This document shows, piece after piece, positions 1 to 8,512 of a stretch of DNA of 10,400 nt (positions are counted from its first letter, which is position 1; each line of letters starts with the position of its first letter). The notes below the pieces were generated by a model. It saw only the letters and a program-made list of their open reading frames with translations. It searched no databases and was not told the DNA's origin. Both the position numbers and the translations under genes were made by a program. This stretch comes from Acanthamoeba lenticulata. Its lineage: Eukaryota; Discosea; Longamoebia; Acanthamoebidae. The stretch is from the NCBI GenBank assembly GCA_002179805.1, contig NAVB01004651.1, positions 1-10,400 on the forward strand, written 5' to 3'.

Positions 1-45
1 TTTGTTCTTTTCGTTTTGTTGCCTAAATCTTTGGCCATATTCCAG

Positions 46-1116
46 AAAAGCGAATCGGATGTTGTGGACCACGCAGTGGCGTTGGCCTACCAAGCAGGCG
101 TGGTGGTCGTGTCCGCCGCGGGCAACGACAACACGGACGCCTGTAGGAGGTCGCCCGCGCGGTCGCCCTACAGCATCACCGTGGCAGCCTCTACCTCGCG
201 CGACGGCAAGGCCTCGTTCTCAAACTGGGGCTCGTGCGTGGACCTCTGGGCCCCGGGCGTGCAGATCCCGTCGGCCTACAACCTCAGTGACACGTCCCGC
301 GCGCTGCTCTCCGGCACCTCGCAGGCCACGCCGCACGTCAGCGGCGCCGTCGCGCTGTTTCTGAGCGCCGTCAACAGCAGCACGCCGAGCGAGGTCGCTG
401 GCGCGCTCTACGCCAGCGCGACGCTCGACGCGCTCACGAGCACGGGCGAGACGACGGTCAATCGCCTTCTCTACTCGCTCATCAACGTGGCGGCCACCGA
501 CGTCACGACCACGGGCCAGGCCGCCTGCCAGAGGCTGGGCGCCAAGTGCCGCGTTACCGCCAAGGTCGCCCTGGCCAACTCGGTACGACTTGACGCATGA
601 AGTGATTGATGTGCAGTGTTGTTCAAGTGGGGTGCTGATTGGCGTTGGTGTAGACCCATTGGGAGTCAGAGTTGATCGACGTGGACGACCGCGATGCCTC
701 TTCGGGCTACCTGCAGGCGTGGCTCGAGGCCACAACCGACTTTGATCTGGAGCTGCGACAAGTCAATGTCAACAGCACCTCCTCGACCCTCCTCGCCACG
801 TCCTCGAGTGGCTCTGGACACGAGTGGATCCAGTACTCGTCCTCAGGTACAAGATGACCACTTCATCCTCCGTCTTGTATTCATTTCGTTCTGAGCCCAC
901 GCTGACCTTCTCTCGATGGCAGCGAGTGGCGGAGGACAGTACTTCTTCCGCGTCACTGCTCAGGAGGGCTCGGGCACATTCACGCTTTTCTACGAGCTGC
1001 CTTCCGCCGCGCAGGCTGGCTCGCCTCGAGTTGTCGCCAACAGCGCTGCCTCTGCGGCCGCACCCGTTTGGCCTCTCGCGTTCCTTTTGCTGTTCATTTT
1101 GTTCATAATTCGATAG
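46..1116 (+). CDS. Subtilisin/proteinase K-like serine protease (peptidase S8), 5'-truncated
   Basis: Secreted or surface serine endopeptidase of the subtilase family, of which 301 C-terminal residues are visible. I join exons 46-582, 672-846 and 923-1116; phases agree (0, 0, 1), introns are 89 and 76 bp, and bases 1-45 are the end of an upstream intron ending TTCCAG. Exon 1 carries the oxyanion-hole Asn in SAAGND (Asn codon 124-126) and the catalytic Ser in GTSQATPHVSG (Ser codon 319-321). The Asp and His of the triad lie upstream of the window. The DACRRSPARSP stretch matches the proteinase K subgroup rather than bacterial subtilisin. Exons 2-3 encode a domain like the bacterial pre-peptidase C-terminal (PPC) fold (TTDFDLEL, later GQYFFRV and GTFTLFY). 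The last ~17 residues are strongly hydrophobic and end in a single Arg, after a small Ala/Ser-rich stretch: a possible GPI-anchor signal, alternatively a tail anchor. The family call is very secure; the membrane attachment is inferred. Confidence 0.93.
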
Positions 1117-1240
1117 AAATCTTATTGATATTTTAAAAACAATGTAAAAATGATTTTGAAAAAAACCTCTTAAACACGTTCTTTCGACAAAAAAGTTGAT
1201 CACCACGGCAGCCCACCTGCTGTGGGGGGCCAAGGTTCAT
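1117..1240. other. Convergent 3' intergenic region
   Basis: These 124 bp separate the stop codons of the subtilase (+) and the winged-helix gene (-), so both transcripts must terminate here or overlap. The left half is A/T-rich with several A and T runs (1130-1195), unlike the GC-rich exons on each side. On the minus strand AATAAG lies at 1126-1121, a one-base variant of the polyadenylation hexamer that could serve the minus gene. No exact AATAAA is seen on the plus strand. No coding potential is supported. Confidence 0.5.
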
Positions 1241-2492
1241 TCAGGCCTGCTCCTCCTCCTCGCCAACACCCACGCCGACGCCCACGCCGACGGCACCGGA
1301 GCCCTTCTTGAGCCGTGCGCGGAGGTCGGCCAGCGAGGACGCCATGCGCTGCACCTGCTGCTCGAGGTTCTCCACAACGGCGAGCAGGGAGCCGTCGGTG
1401 CTCTCGCCCAGACCGCCGCCCTGGTTCGACGCGTCAGCGTCGCCGGTGAGGTAGGGCGAGTCGGCCGTGGCGCCCCGGTCAGACTTCTCGAGCTCCTCTT
1501 CGTCAAAGTCAAAGACTCCGCCCACGCCCACAGCGTGCAGGAGATCGAGGTCCTTCTCGTAGCCGTCGTAGTTGAGCGCAGCGCCATTGCACGACAGCTT
1601 GACGCCCTTGATATACTCGCGGTAATTGCTCTGGAAGGCCGAGATCTTGTTCTTGAAGAAGGACCACATGTGTCGATACATCGCATTTCTCGCAATCCTG
1701 CATGAATGACAAGTTTGGTCAGATCTTTAAGAATCGCAAAGATTGAATGGAAAGATTCAACAAACCGTTGGGTGACAGGGATCTTCTTGGTGTAGAGGTT
1801 GTAAATGGCGTCCTTGAGAACCATCCCGTCCTTGCTGTCGGTGAAGTAGACGCGGAAGAAGGCCTTGAGGACGTCGTACTTGTGCCGCTTGACCTGCTGC
1901 TCGGTGGTTGTCTTTCGTCGCTTCTTGTCAGGCCCTCCACCAAGCTCGTTGGGCATGGGCACGCCGATCAGGTTCGACTGCGCTAGCACGTCGTCCATGA
2001 GACGCTTGTGCAGCAGGTACTGGCCCTGTACATGCTCCTCCTCACCTTCACCTTCATGGTGGTGATGATACTCTGGCGGCGCTACATGAAATGGGCAAAG
2101 ATTTGGGCATCAAAGGATCAGCCCACGTGGAATAAGCATCAAAAGCCAAGAGCAGAACTGGCGTACCGACGGGCAACGGAGGTGGCAGGCCCTCTACGTG
2201 GGCGAGCTCGTGTGCGTGGTGGGTGAGCTGCTGCAAATGAGGCGGCAGGACCTGGTGCTGCTGGTGGGTCACGTCGAGGGTGACGTGCTGATCCGGTGGT
2301 GGGATGTGCGCCAGCTCGTGGTGCTGCTCTGGCGTGCCACCGAAGGCCTGGTGGAGGAAAAGAGAACGCTTTTAGCGCGCGGTCTCAACGCTGAGACGAG
2401 CAGCTGCGACTCGTAGTACGCACATGGTGCACTTCCTCGTGGGTATGCTGATGATGATCCATCGGCACTTGGTGTTGCTGAGGATGTTCCAT
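1241..2492 (-). CDS. His/Gln-rich protein with RFX-like winged-helix candidate domain
   Basis: Predicted 340-residue nuclear protein. Exons in transcript order are 2492-2424, 2347-2167, 2081-1766 and 1697-1241; introns are 76, 85 and 68 bp and all phases fit. The ATG at 2492 opens a His/Gln/Pro/Glu-rich region (residues 1-105, with HHHH near 89-92). Residues 136-140 (KKRRK) look like a nuclear localisation signal. Residues ~150-223 form a compact conserved-looking block: an FF..Y helix, GMVLKDAIYNLY, HMWSFFKN, then YREYIKGVKL. Its spacing resembles the RFX winged helix (LPRSTLY...Y, then KYHYYGIRVK). The third intron splits this domain exactly between ...PVTQ-R and IARNAMY. Residues ~285-315 have heptad-like spacing (NLEQQVQRM...), followed by a Gly-Val repeat and an acidic end. 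DNA binding as a transcription regulator is inferred. A D5/primase-type winged helix is an alternative. Exon structure is more certain than function. Confidence 0.68.
1244..1302 (-). repeat. Gly-Val coding repeat near C-terminus
   Basis: Imperfect short tandem repeat built on a CCCACGCCGA-like unit on the plus strand. In the minus-strand gene it encodes alternating Gly-Val pairs followed by a Glu run just before the stop. Such repeats usually vary in length between strains, and this one has no evident catalytic meaning. Confidence 0.6.
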
Positions 2493-2961
2493 CTGTGCGG
2501 CCGCAGTTAATGCTGGGCTTACGCACGCCAAACTCGATTTCCAAGAAACGAAATATTGGGGCGGTTCACGAATTTGGACTCAGCGGAGCGACATTGGATT
2601 GCGAGGAGGGGGACCATCGCCAATGCATAGATTGAAGAAGAGACGCGCAGGAGGGCGCTGGGACTGGTCGCATAAAACCAGACAAAGGAGGCGAGAAGGA
2701 GGTGGTTATTTCTTGGTTCGGTACCTGCTATCGATCCGGCCTCCCTGCTGCCTTCTTTCCTCCTCTGGTGCTTAGAAAAAAGCTCCCGCCTAACGGCTCT
2801 CTTTTCTGTGGCCGGAAAAAACCGGTCATGGATATTCTTTTTTGTCGACTTTATGTTCTTTTTGAAAACAAAACAAAAGAAAAGGAGTGTTGCTTGTGGT
2901 GCAAACACAACCGGGTACAAAATGGACGCCATCATCTACAAGCAAGAGAAGAGGGAGAGAA
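2493..2961 (-). promoter_or_regulatory. Intergenic: promoter/5' UTR of the winged-helix gene and 3' UTR of the phosphatase gene
   Basis: The 469 bp between two minus-strand genes hold no convincing exon. CCAAT motifs in minus-strand orientation occur near 2595 and 2558, upstream of the ATG at 2492, and could be promoter elements; no clear TATA box is seen. The half next to the phosphatase stop (about 2800-2900) is T/A-rich, with a CATAAA hexamer on the minus strand at 2855-2850, a weak polyadenylation-signal candidate about 110 bases after that stop. A CCGG-A6-CCGG inverted repeat lies at 2812-2825. Open frames on the plus strand here lack splice-supported partners or recognisable domains. 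Confidence 0.4.
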
Positions 2962-3997
<1,036 letters not shown>

Positions 3998-4089
3998 GGC
4001 GTGTGTACAAATCGCAAAGCTACTTGCTGAGATTGCCGCCGAGCTGCGTTTTATGTTTTCTTTCAGTTTCTTTTTTCTTCAGCAGGAGG
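3998..4089. promoter_or_regulatory. Compact divergent promoter between phosphatase and roadblock-like gene
   Basis: Only 92 bp separate the start codons of two divergent genes, so both promoters and both 5' leaders must share this interval or overlap the neighbouring gene. The right end (about 4048-4084) is a strong pyrimidine tract ending TTCTTCAG, typical of a splice acceptor. The plus-strand gene may therefore carry an intron in its 5' leader, with its first exon antisense to the phosphatase 5' end. No TATA box is obvious. Confidence 0.55.
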
Positions 4090-4832
4090 ATGAGCGGCAG
4101 GACGTGCAAGCGCGAGACGGGCTTGTCGCCACTGGTCTTTCGCAAACTCGAGAACGTGTTCAAAGAACTCCAAACACTCTTTCCCGCCACGCCATCATGT
4201 GCCATCGTCAACGCACAGGGCGAACTCTTGTACTCTTGCCCCTCCAACAACTTATTTCTAGTTGCCGTGCAAAAAAATCATCTTTCTCCTTTGGGTGGGC
4301 AGGTATGCGTTCGGAGAGGAGTCCAGCGCGGGCATCCCGGAGGACATTTGCCTCACTCTCCAGAAGCTCAAGCGCGCCGCTGTGAAGTTTGGTTCGTTCG
4401 TGGCCGTTCCTCTCATTGAACTTTCTGCACTTGCTAAGCTTGCTTGTGGTCCACACGTGTTGCGGCCCCGTAGCTGAGACACAAGGAGAGAGCGAATGCT
4501 CGCTATTGCGGGTGAAGGGAACGAAGCAGATGTTTTCCTGCTATCAGGTTGGCGAAAATGTACGTATCCTGCTTCACATCATGTGGTCTGCAGCAACTTT
4601 AGAGCTCTGCTAACTTTCGAAACTTTGATAGTTCATGGCCTTCTTTACGCCGCTGCCCGTGGATGAGGAGGTGGAGAGTACACAAACAGAATCGCGAATG
4701 CAGGCCCTCTGCGAAGACCTCCGGCTCATGCTGCTGGGTACGTTGCATTAGGATCAGCCCCCATGCTTGCCAAAGTGCGTCTCATTCACGCTTATCCTCT
4801 ACACGCCAGACGCCAACCTGGGCCGGTCCTGA
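4090..4832 (+). CDS. Small roadblock/LC7-like domain protein
   Basis: Complete 147-residue protein from exons 4090-4229, 4303-4391, 4474-4559, 4632-4737 and 4810-4832; introns are 73, 82, 72 and 72 bp with consistent phases. The order of elements fits a roadblock/LC7 fold. There is an N-terminal amphipathic helix (residues ~12-31), a strand pair in SCAIVNAQGELLYAFG (36-51), and a second helix with KLKRAAVKFAE (to ~80). Strands CSLLRVKG and MFSCYQVGENFMAFF follow, then a final helix (MQALCEDLRLMLL). Roadblock proteins act as dimeric scaffolds in dynein, in Ragulator/LAMTOR complexes that control Rag GTPases, and as small-GTPase regulators. Which of these applies cannot be read from the sequence, and no signal peptide or membrane segment is seen. 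The last exon encodes only about seven residues, ending NLGRS. Exon structure is fairly secure; the fold assignment is moderate. Confidence 0.72.
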
Positions 4833-5033
4833 CCAGTCCACCAGCTCTTGTAATTTTTCTTTTTCAGTAGCATTTTTGTAATTTTTGCCGTTTGTCAAAC
4901 CTATCCATGAGAAGTGCGCGAGATTTCATCCACACTCGGCTTTGCCCTCTCCTGCCTTTCGCTTTGTCCTGCCGGCGTGCTCTGTGCAGAGCATTCCAAA
5001 ACCCTTCGTCACCCATACATACGTTGCCACTGC
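4833..5033 (+). promoter_or_regulatory. Intergenic: 3' end of roadblock-like gene and leader of CBS gene
   Basis: About 200 bp without supported coding sequence. The first half is T-rich (TAATTTTTCTTTTTCAG, then a second TAATTTTT), which would suit the transcript end of the upstream gene or the promoter of the next. A reading frame continuous with the CBS protein extends upstream of 5034 but contains no in-frame ATG, so the ATG at 5034 is preferred. A GTGCAG acceptor-like site at about 4984-4989 leaves room for a leader intron. Confidence 0.4.
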
Positions 5034-6383
5034 ATGGACGGAGCTGCTGCGCCAAGGCCACTGGGGGCGACCCCTCTGATTGAACTTGTCTCTGACTCGC
5101 AGAACATTATCGTGCTCGACCACACCGCGTCCATCGACGAAGCGCTTCTTGTTCGCACACCTCCCCCTCTTTTCCACTTTCCTCCATCCTGGGCACAATG
5201 TTTTTAACTTCCTGAGCATAGAGGCTGGCTCAGTTTGGTATCCAGTCAGCGCCCGTCTACAACCGGCTCACGGACCAGTTCTTGGGCGCTGTGCGCTTCC
5301 CCGAGGCCTTTCCGTGAGTCTGCACAGAGCTCACCTCACTTGGGCTTTTGTTGCAGGTGGACGTGATGGACATGGTGGCGTTCGTGGTGACCGCGGCCTC
5401 GAAGGCCGGTGAAGGAGACTTCACCGCGTCCATGAGGCGACAATTCCAGCGTCCTGTGTTCGATATCATGAGTACCCTGAACCCACTCGCCCCAAAGTAG
5501 GCTTGTGCTCAATCATTCACCAACATCTTTACCAACAACAGACGCGTCCGACACGGACCCCTTCCTGCCCGTGCCCACCCACAGCAAGCTCAGTGAGGTG
5601 CTTCACTTCTTCTACTCCCAGGGCATCCATAGGTACAACAAGACCTTTTTGCGAGCTGGTCTGCAGTGGTGTTCGTGTGAACTGGCTCCTGAACAAGTTG
5701 CACAGACTGCCGCTTGTGGACGCACAGAACAACCTGGTGGGCATCGTCAGTCAATGGGATGTCGTCAACTTCCTCAACCAGCATCAGCAGCGGCCCGAGG
5801 TCATCAAGCACATGAGCAAGAGCTTGTTTGAGCTCGACCTAGCACCAGGCAAGGTGCTGTCGGTGTCTCATCGGGCCACCCTCCAGGACTGCTTCATCAC
5901 CATCATGGGGTATGATACATAATGTGTCCTCTTCTGCTTGACCAGCAGGAGGTTCTTCAAGAGGCTTACTCATTCGTGTTTCTTCAAATGAAAAGCTACA
6001 AAGTGTCTGGAGTGGCGGTCGTCGATGAAACAGGCCACTTGGTGGGCACCATCTCGGCCTCGGACCTCAAGGTGCGTACGGCGTTTTTCGTGTAGAGGAG
6101 GACGGTCCGTATTCCTGACTGCCTCTCTGGCATGTGGTGAGTCCAGGGCGTCACGCAGGAGAACTTTGTGACGTTGGGCCTGTCCGTGGCGGACTTCCTG
6201 CGGGCAAGGCACAAGGAGGGCGCTCTATCGTGCTTCCGAGAGGCCACGCTCGGGCAAGTCGTGGAGTTCATCGCGCGCACTGGCGTGCACCGCGTGTTTG
6301 TGGTCGACGCTGCGAACAAGCCCATCAGCGTGGTGAGCTTGACGGACATCCTCCGCCTCATCTCTCAGCACCTTGAACCTTGA
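5034..6383 (+). CDS. Four-CBS-domain protein, AMPK/SNF1 gamma-subunit-like
   Basis: Complete 302-residue protein from exons 5034-5150, 5222-5290, 5357-5471, 5542-5632, 5706-5909, 5996-6071 and 6147-6383; introns are 71, 66, 70, 73, 86 and 75 bp. Four CBS repeats fill the chain: residues ~14-75 (FGIQSAPVYN, then VDVMDMV), ~100-158 (GIHRLPLVD, GIVSQWDVV), ~172-224 (YKVSGVAVVDE, GTISASDL) and ~233-302 (GVHRVFVVD, SLTDIL). The last repeat, with His272-Arg273 and Asp291, matches the pattern in AMPK gamma subunits, where four CBS repeats form a disc that binds AMP, ADP or ATP and regulates the kinase. There is no extra catalytic or membrane domain. The fifth intron ends in a weak AAAG acceptor, chosen because it gives exact CBS spacing (TLQDCFITIMG-YKVSG) and has a good branch-point-like TTACTCA. 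It could instead be an unspecialised CBS-pair adenosyl-ligand sensor. Confidence 0.88.
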
Positions 6384-6389
6384 GCGCCT

Positions 6390-6395
6390 AATAAA
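6390..6395 (+). terminator. AATAAA polyadenylation signal
   Basis: An exact AATAAA begins seven bases after the CBS gene stop codon (TGA at 6381-6383). If used, cleavage some 10-30 bases later gives a 3' UTR of only about 20-45 bases, in line with the compact gene spacing. Confidence 0.7.
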
Positions 6396-6712
6396 GGACT
6401 TTACGCTTACAGGCTCTGGCCGTGTAGTGTCGCTTCTTGCTTGACCTCAGCTCGTTGAGGACGCACGAAATTTCTTCGCGTAGACAGTCAACCGCAGAAC
6501 AACTAGGTTGCGGCAAGACTGGGTTGCAGTAGAAGCAGCGCCTGGAGGCGGTCACAGCATTTTGCTCCTGGCCCCAGCTCCAACGCGTACGTCTCGCCCC
6601 CTCGGGCTTGCCCGTATGTTCCTTGTTTTGCCTTGTGGTGGAGAAAGATTCATGACGCACCTCTACGCATTTGCAGAATCTGTTTAGGTTCGAAAGGAAA
6701 CGTTTTGAATCG
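6396..6712 (+). promoter_or_regulatory. Promoter and 5' leader of myo-inositol oxygenase gene
   Basis: The 317 bp upstream of the ATG at 6713 hold no supported plus-strand exon. There is no plus-strand ATG between 6396 and 6613, so a spliced non-coding leader is more likely than a missed coding exon. No clear TATA box was found. The strongest internal signal is the leader intron listed separately. Confidence 0.45.
6614..6676 (+). other. Candidate 5' UTR intron of myo-inositol oxygenase gene
   Basis: A donor GTATGT at 6614 and an acceptor TTGCAG ending at 6676 delimit 63 bp, within the 62-102 bp range of the coding introns in this window. Removal joins a leader exon to 36 bases upstream of the start codon. 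It would also remove an out-of-frame ATG at about 6652. Confidence 0.5.
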
Positions 6713-7895
6713 ATGGCGACTGCCGACGTTGTGGCCCCGCAAACTGCAGCTGGTGTGCCTCACCTGGACGTTGTGGCCGACGTGTTGCCGGCCCAGAAGG
6801 GCCACGACTACCGGTCTTATGCAACGGCTCCTCCGCACGTCGTGAGGTTTTACCACGAGAACCACCTCAAGCAGACCCATGCCTTTGCTCTGGCGCAAAG
6901 GAACAAATATGGTGCTCTCGACAGCGGCTTTGAGATGAGCATCTGGTTCGCTTTCATCAATTTGCAACCTCATTCAATTTCTTTGATGAACCAACTCTGA
7001 CTTCCTCTCTAGGGAAGCTGCCGAGCTCCTCAACGAGCTCGTTGATGAATCTGATCCCGACACGTCCGTGCCCCAGATTGCCCACCTTTTGCAGACGGGA
7101 GGTTCGTCGTTTCCTCATCCTCTTCATCTTCTCCTCAACTTACGGGAAATGGGGTTCCTTGGTAACGGCAGAGGCCCTGCGGGCAGCCTATCCGGGCGAG
7201 GAGTATGACTGGCTGCACTTGACGGGCTTCATCCACGACTTGGGCAAGGTGCTGGGCCATCCCAAGATGTTTGATCAGCCGCAGTGGGCCGTTGTGGGTG
7301 ACACCTTCCCCACCGGCTGTGCCTACGCTTCCGACGTCATCTTCTCTGAGTTCTTCTTCGACAACCCCGACACCAACCATCCCGTCTACTCCACCAAGGT
7401 TCGCGTTCCCATTCCTTTATGCAGAAACACCAGCTTGTTGCAGCAAGGCCCCATTGTTAACATCTTCTCTTCTTCATCAACACAGTACGGGGTGTACGAG
7501 CCCAACTGCGGCCTGGACAACGTGGTGATGTCGTGGGGCCATGACGAGTACATGTACCAGGTTTGTGTGGGCAACAAGTGTACCCTCCCCGCGCCGGCTT
7601 TGCACATCATTCGGTTCCACTCCTTCTACGCGCACCACTCCAAGGAGGCCTACACGCACCTCATGAACGACCACGATCGGGAGATGCTCGTCTGGCTTCG
7701 GGTACATCATTCACTTCCTGTCTCCATTGCCACCATCACTTGCCCGGATGTCTGACCATCTTCTTGCTGCTACTGCAGGCCTTCCAAAAGTGCGACCTGT
7801 ACAGCAAGGTGGACGAAGAGATCGACATCGAGAAGCTCAAGGGCTACTACCAGCGGGCCATCGCCAAGTATTTCCCGCAGACCCTCAAGTGGTGA
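6713..7895 (+). CDS. MIOX: Myo-inositol oxygenase
   Basis: Converts myo-inositol and O2 to D-glucuronate at a di-iron centre, in the cytosol, opening inositol catabolism. Exons 6713-6945, 7013-7101, 7172-7398, 7486-7701 and 7779-7895 give 293 residues, against about 285 in mammals; introns are 67, 70, 87 and 77 bp with fitting phases. All expected iron ligands are present: His102 (PQIAHLLQT), His129-Asp130 (FIHDLGKV), His202 (SWGHDEYMYQ), His228 (RFHSFY) and Asp261 (KCDLYSK). Lys133 of HDLGK and the GDTFP loop, associated with substrate binding in the mammalian enzyme, are also kept. The N-terminal ~30 residues are not conserved. ATG 6713 is the first Met of the open frame. Intron 1 splits the Trp of SIW-EAAELLNELVDESDPD, and intron 2 falls in LLQTG-EALR, both restoring the family sequence exactly. 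The enzyme looks intact and functional. Confidence 0.97.
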
Positions 7896-8512
7896 TGTCC
7901 TAAGCCACAAGCAACACTCTGTTGGGAACCTCGTAGGAAGAAGAAGAGGCCCTCTCCTTGTACAGCTCCAGATCTCGCCTCTCCGGTTGGGATTGCGCTC
8001 ATCGGCCAGCAATCCTCTCCATCCCCTCTTGTCATGTTCCCTTGCCCAACAATGTGAGTTCAACAATTGCAGTGGTGTGGAACATTTGGCACAAGTCGTC
8101 CCCAAGCAAGACGTAGTCTCCTGTCCAAACCCAAAACGGCCACAGAACCAAAAATTGGAGGAGTTATCATAAATTTTCAACCAATTGGCAAGTAGAGGTT
8201 GCTTCGTGCGACCAAGAGGCGTAGACGTCAGACTCCTGCACTCCTGGGAAGCTCCGCCAGAGGTTGAACCCGTTGCGCCAAGGCAGCACCGGGGCCAAGT
8301 GTTCAGGCTCATCACGTCCGCGTGTGGTTAGTTTCTTATCAGTTGTCTTGTTGCAAACCCAGCAGCGCGCACCAGCCGTCCTTCCTTGTTCTTCTACTCA
8401 GCTGAGTGTTGGGGCCTCTTCCTTTCCTCTAGCAAGACCATCAGGCCTTCGGTTTCTCCAGCCCGACCAGAAAGAGAGACAACTGAAATCAACAACCACA
8501 TACATTGAGCCG
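7896..8512. promoter_or_regulatory. Intergenic region: MIOX 3' end and SH3 gene promoter
   Basis: 617 bp with no exon I can support. A TCATAAATT stretch (8168-8175) and the palindrome CCAATTGG (8181-8188), a CCAAT box readable on both strands, are the best promoter-like elements for the SH3 gene. No AATAAA is seen shortly after the MIOX stop. A plus-strand frame open from about 8264 runs into the SH3 start codon in phase but has no in-frame ATG before 8513, so it is treated as leader. Confidence 0.4.

Noticed and set aside
220..735. 171-codon minus-strand open frame opposite the subtilase exon
   Set aside because: The plus strand encodes the GTSQATPHV active site in the same bases; the minus frame is Arg-rich and typical of antisense shadows in GC-rich coding DNA.
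1237..1998. Unspliced 253-codon reading of the winged-helix gene
   Set aside because: It starts at an internal Met and runs through intron 3 into an Arg/Ser-rich out-of-frame tail. Splicing 1765-1698 restores a sensible chain with phases that fit upstream exons.
2812..2825. CCGG-A6-CCGG inverted repeat as a possible terminator hairpin
   Set aside because: Stem is only four base pairs, and intrinsic hairpin terminators are not used by eukaryotic RNA polymerase II.
4632..5150. A single gene joining the roadblock-like exons to the CBS exons
   Set aside because: The last roadblock-like exon ends in an in-frame TGA at 4830-4832 and the CBS frame has its own ATG at 5034. No intermediate exon with fitting phase was found.
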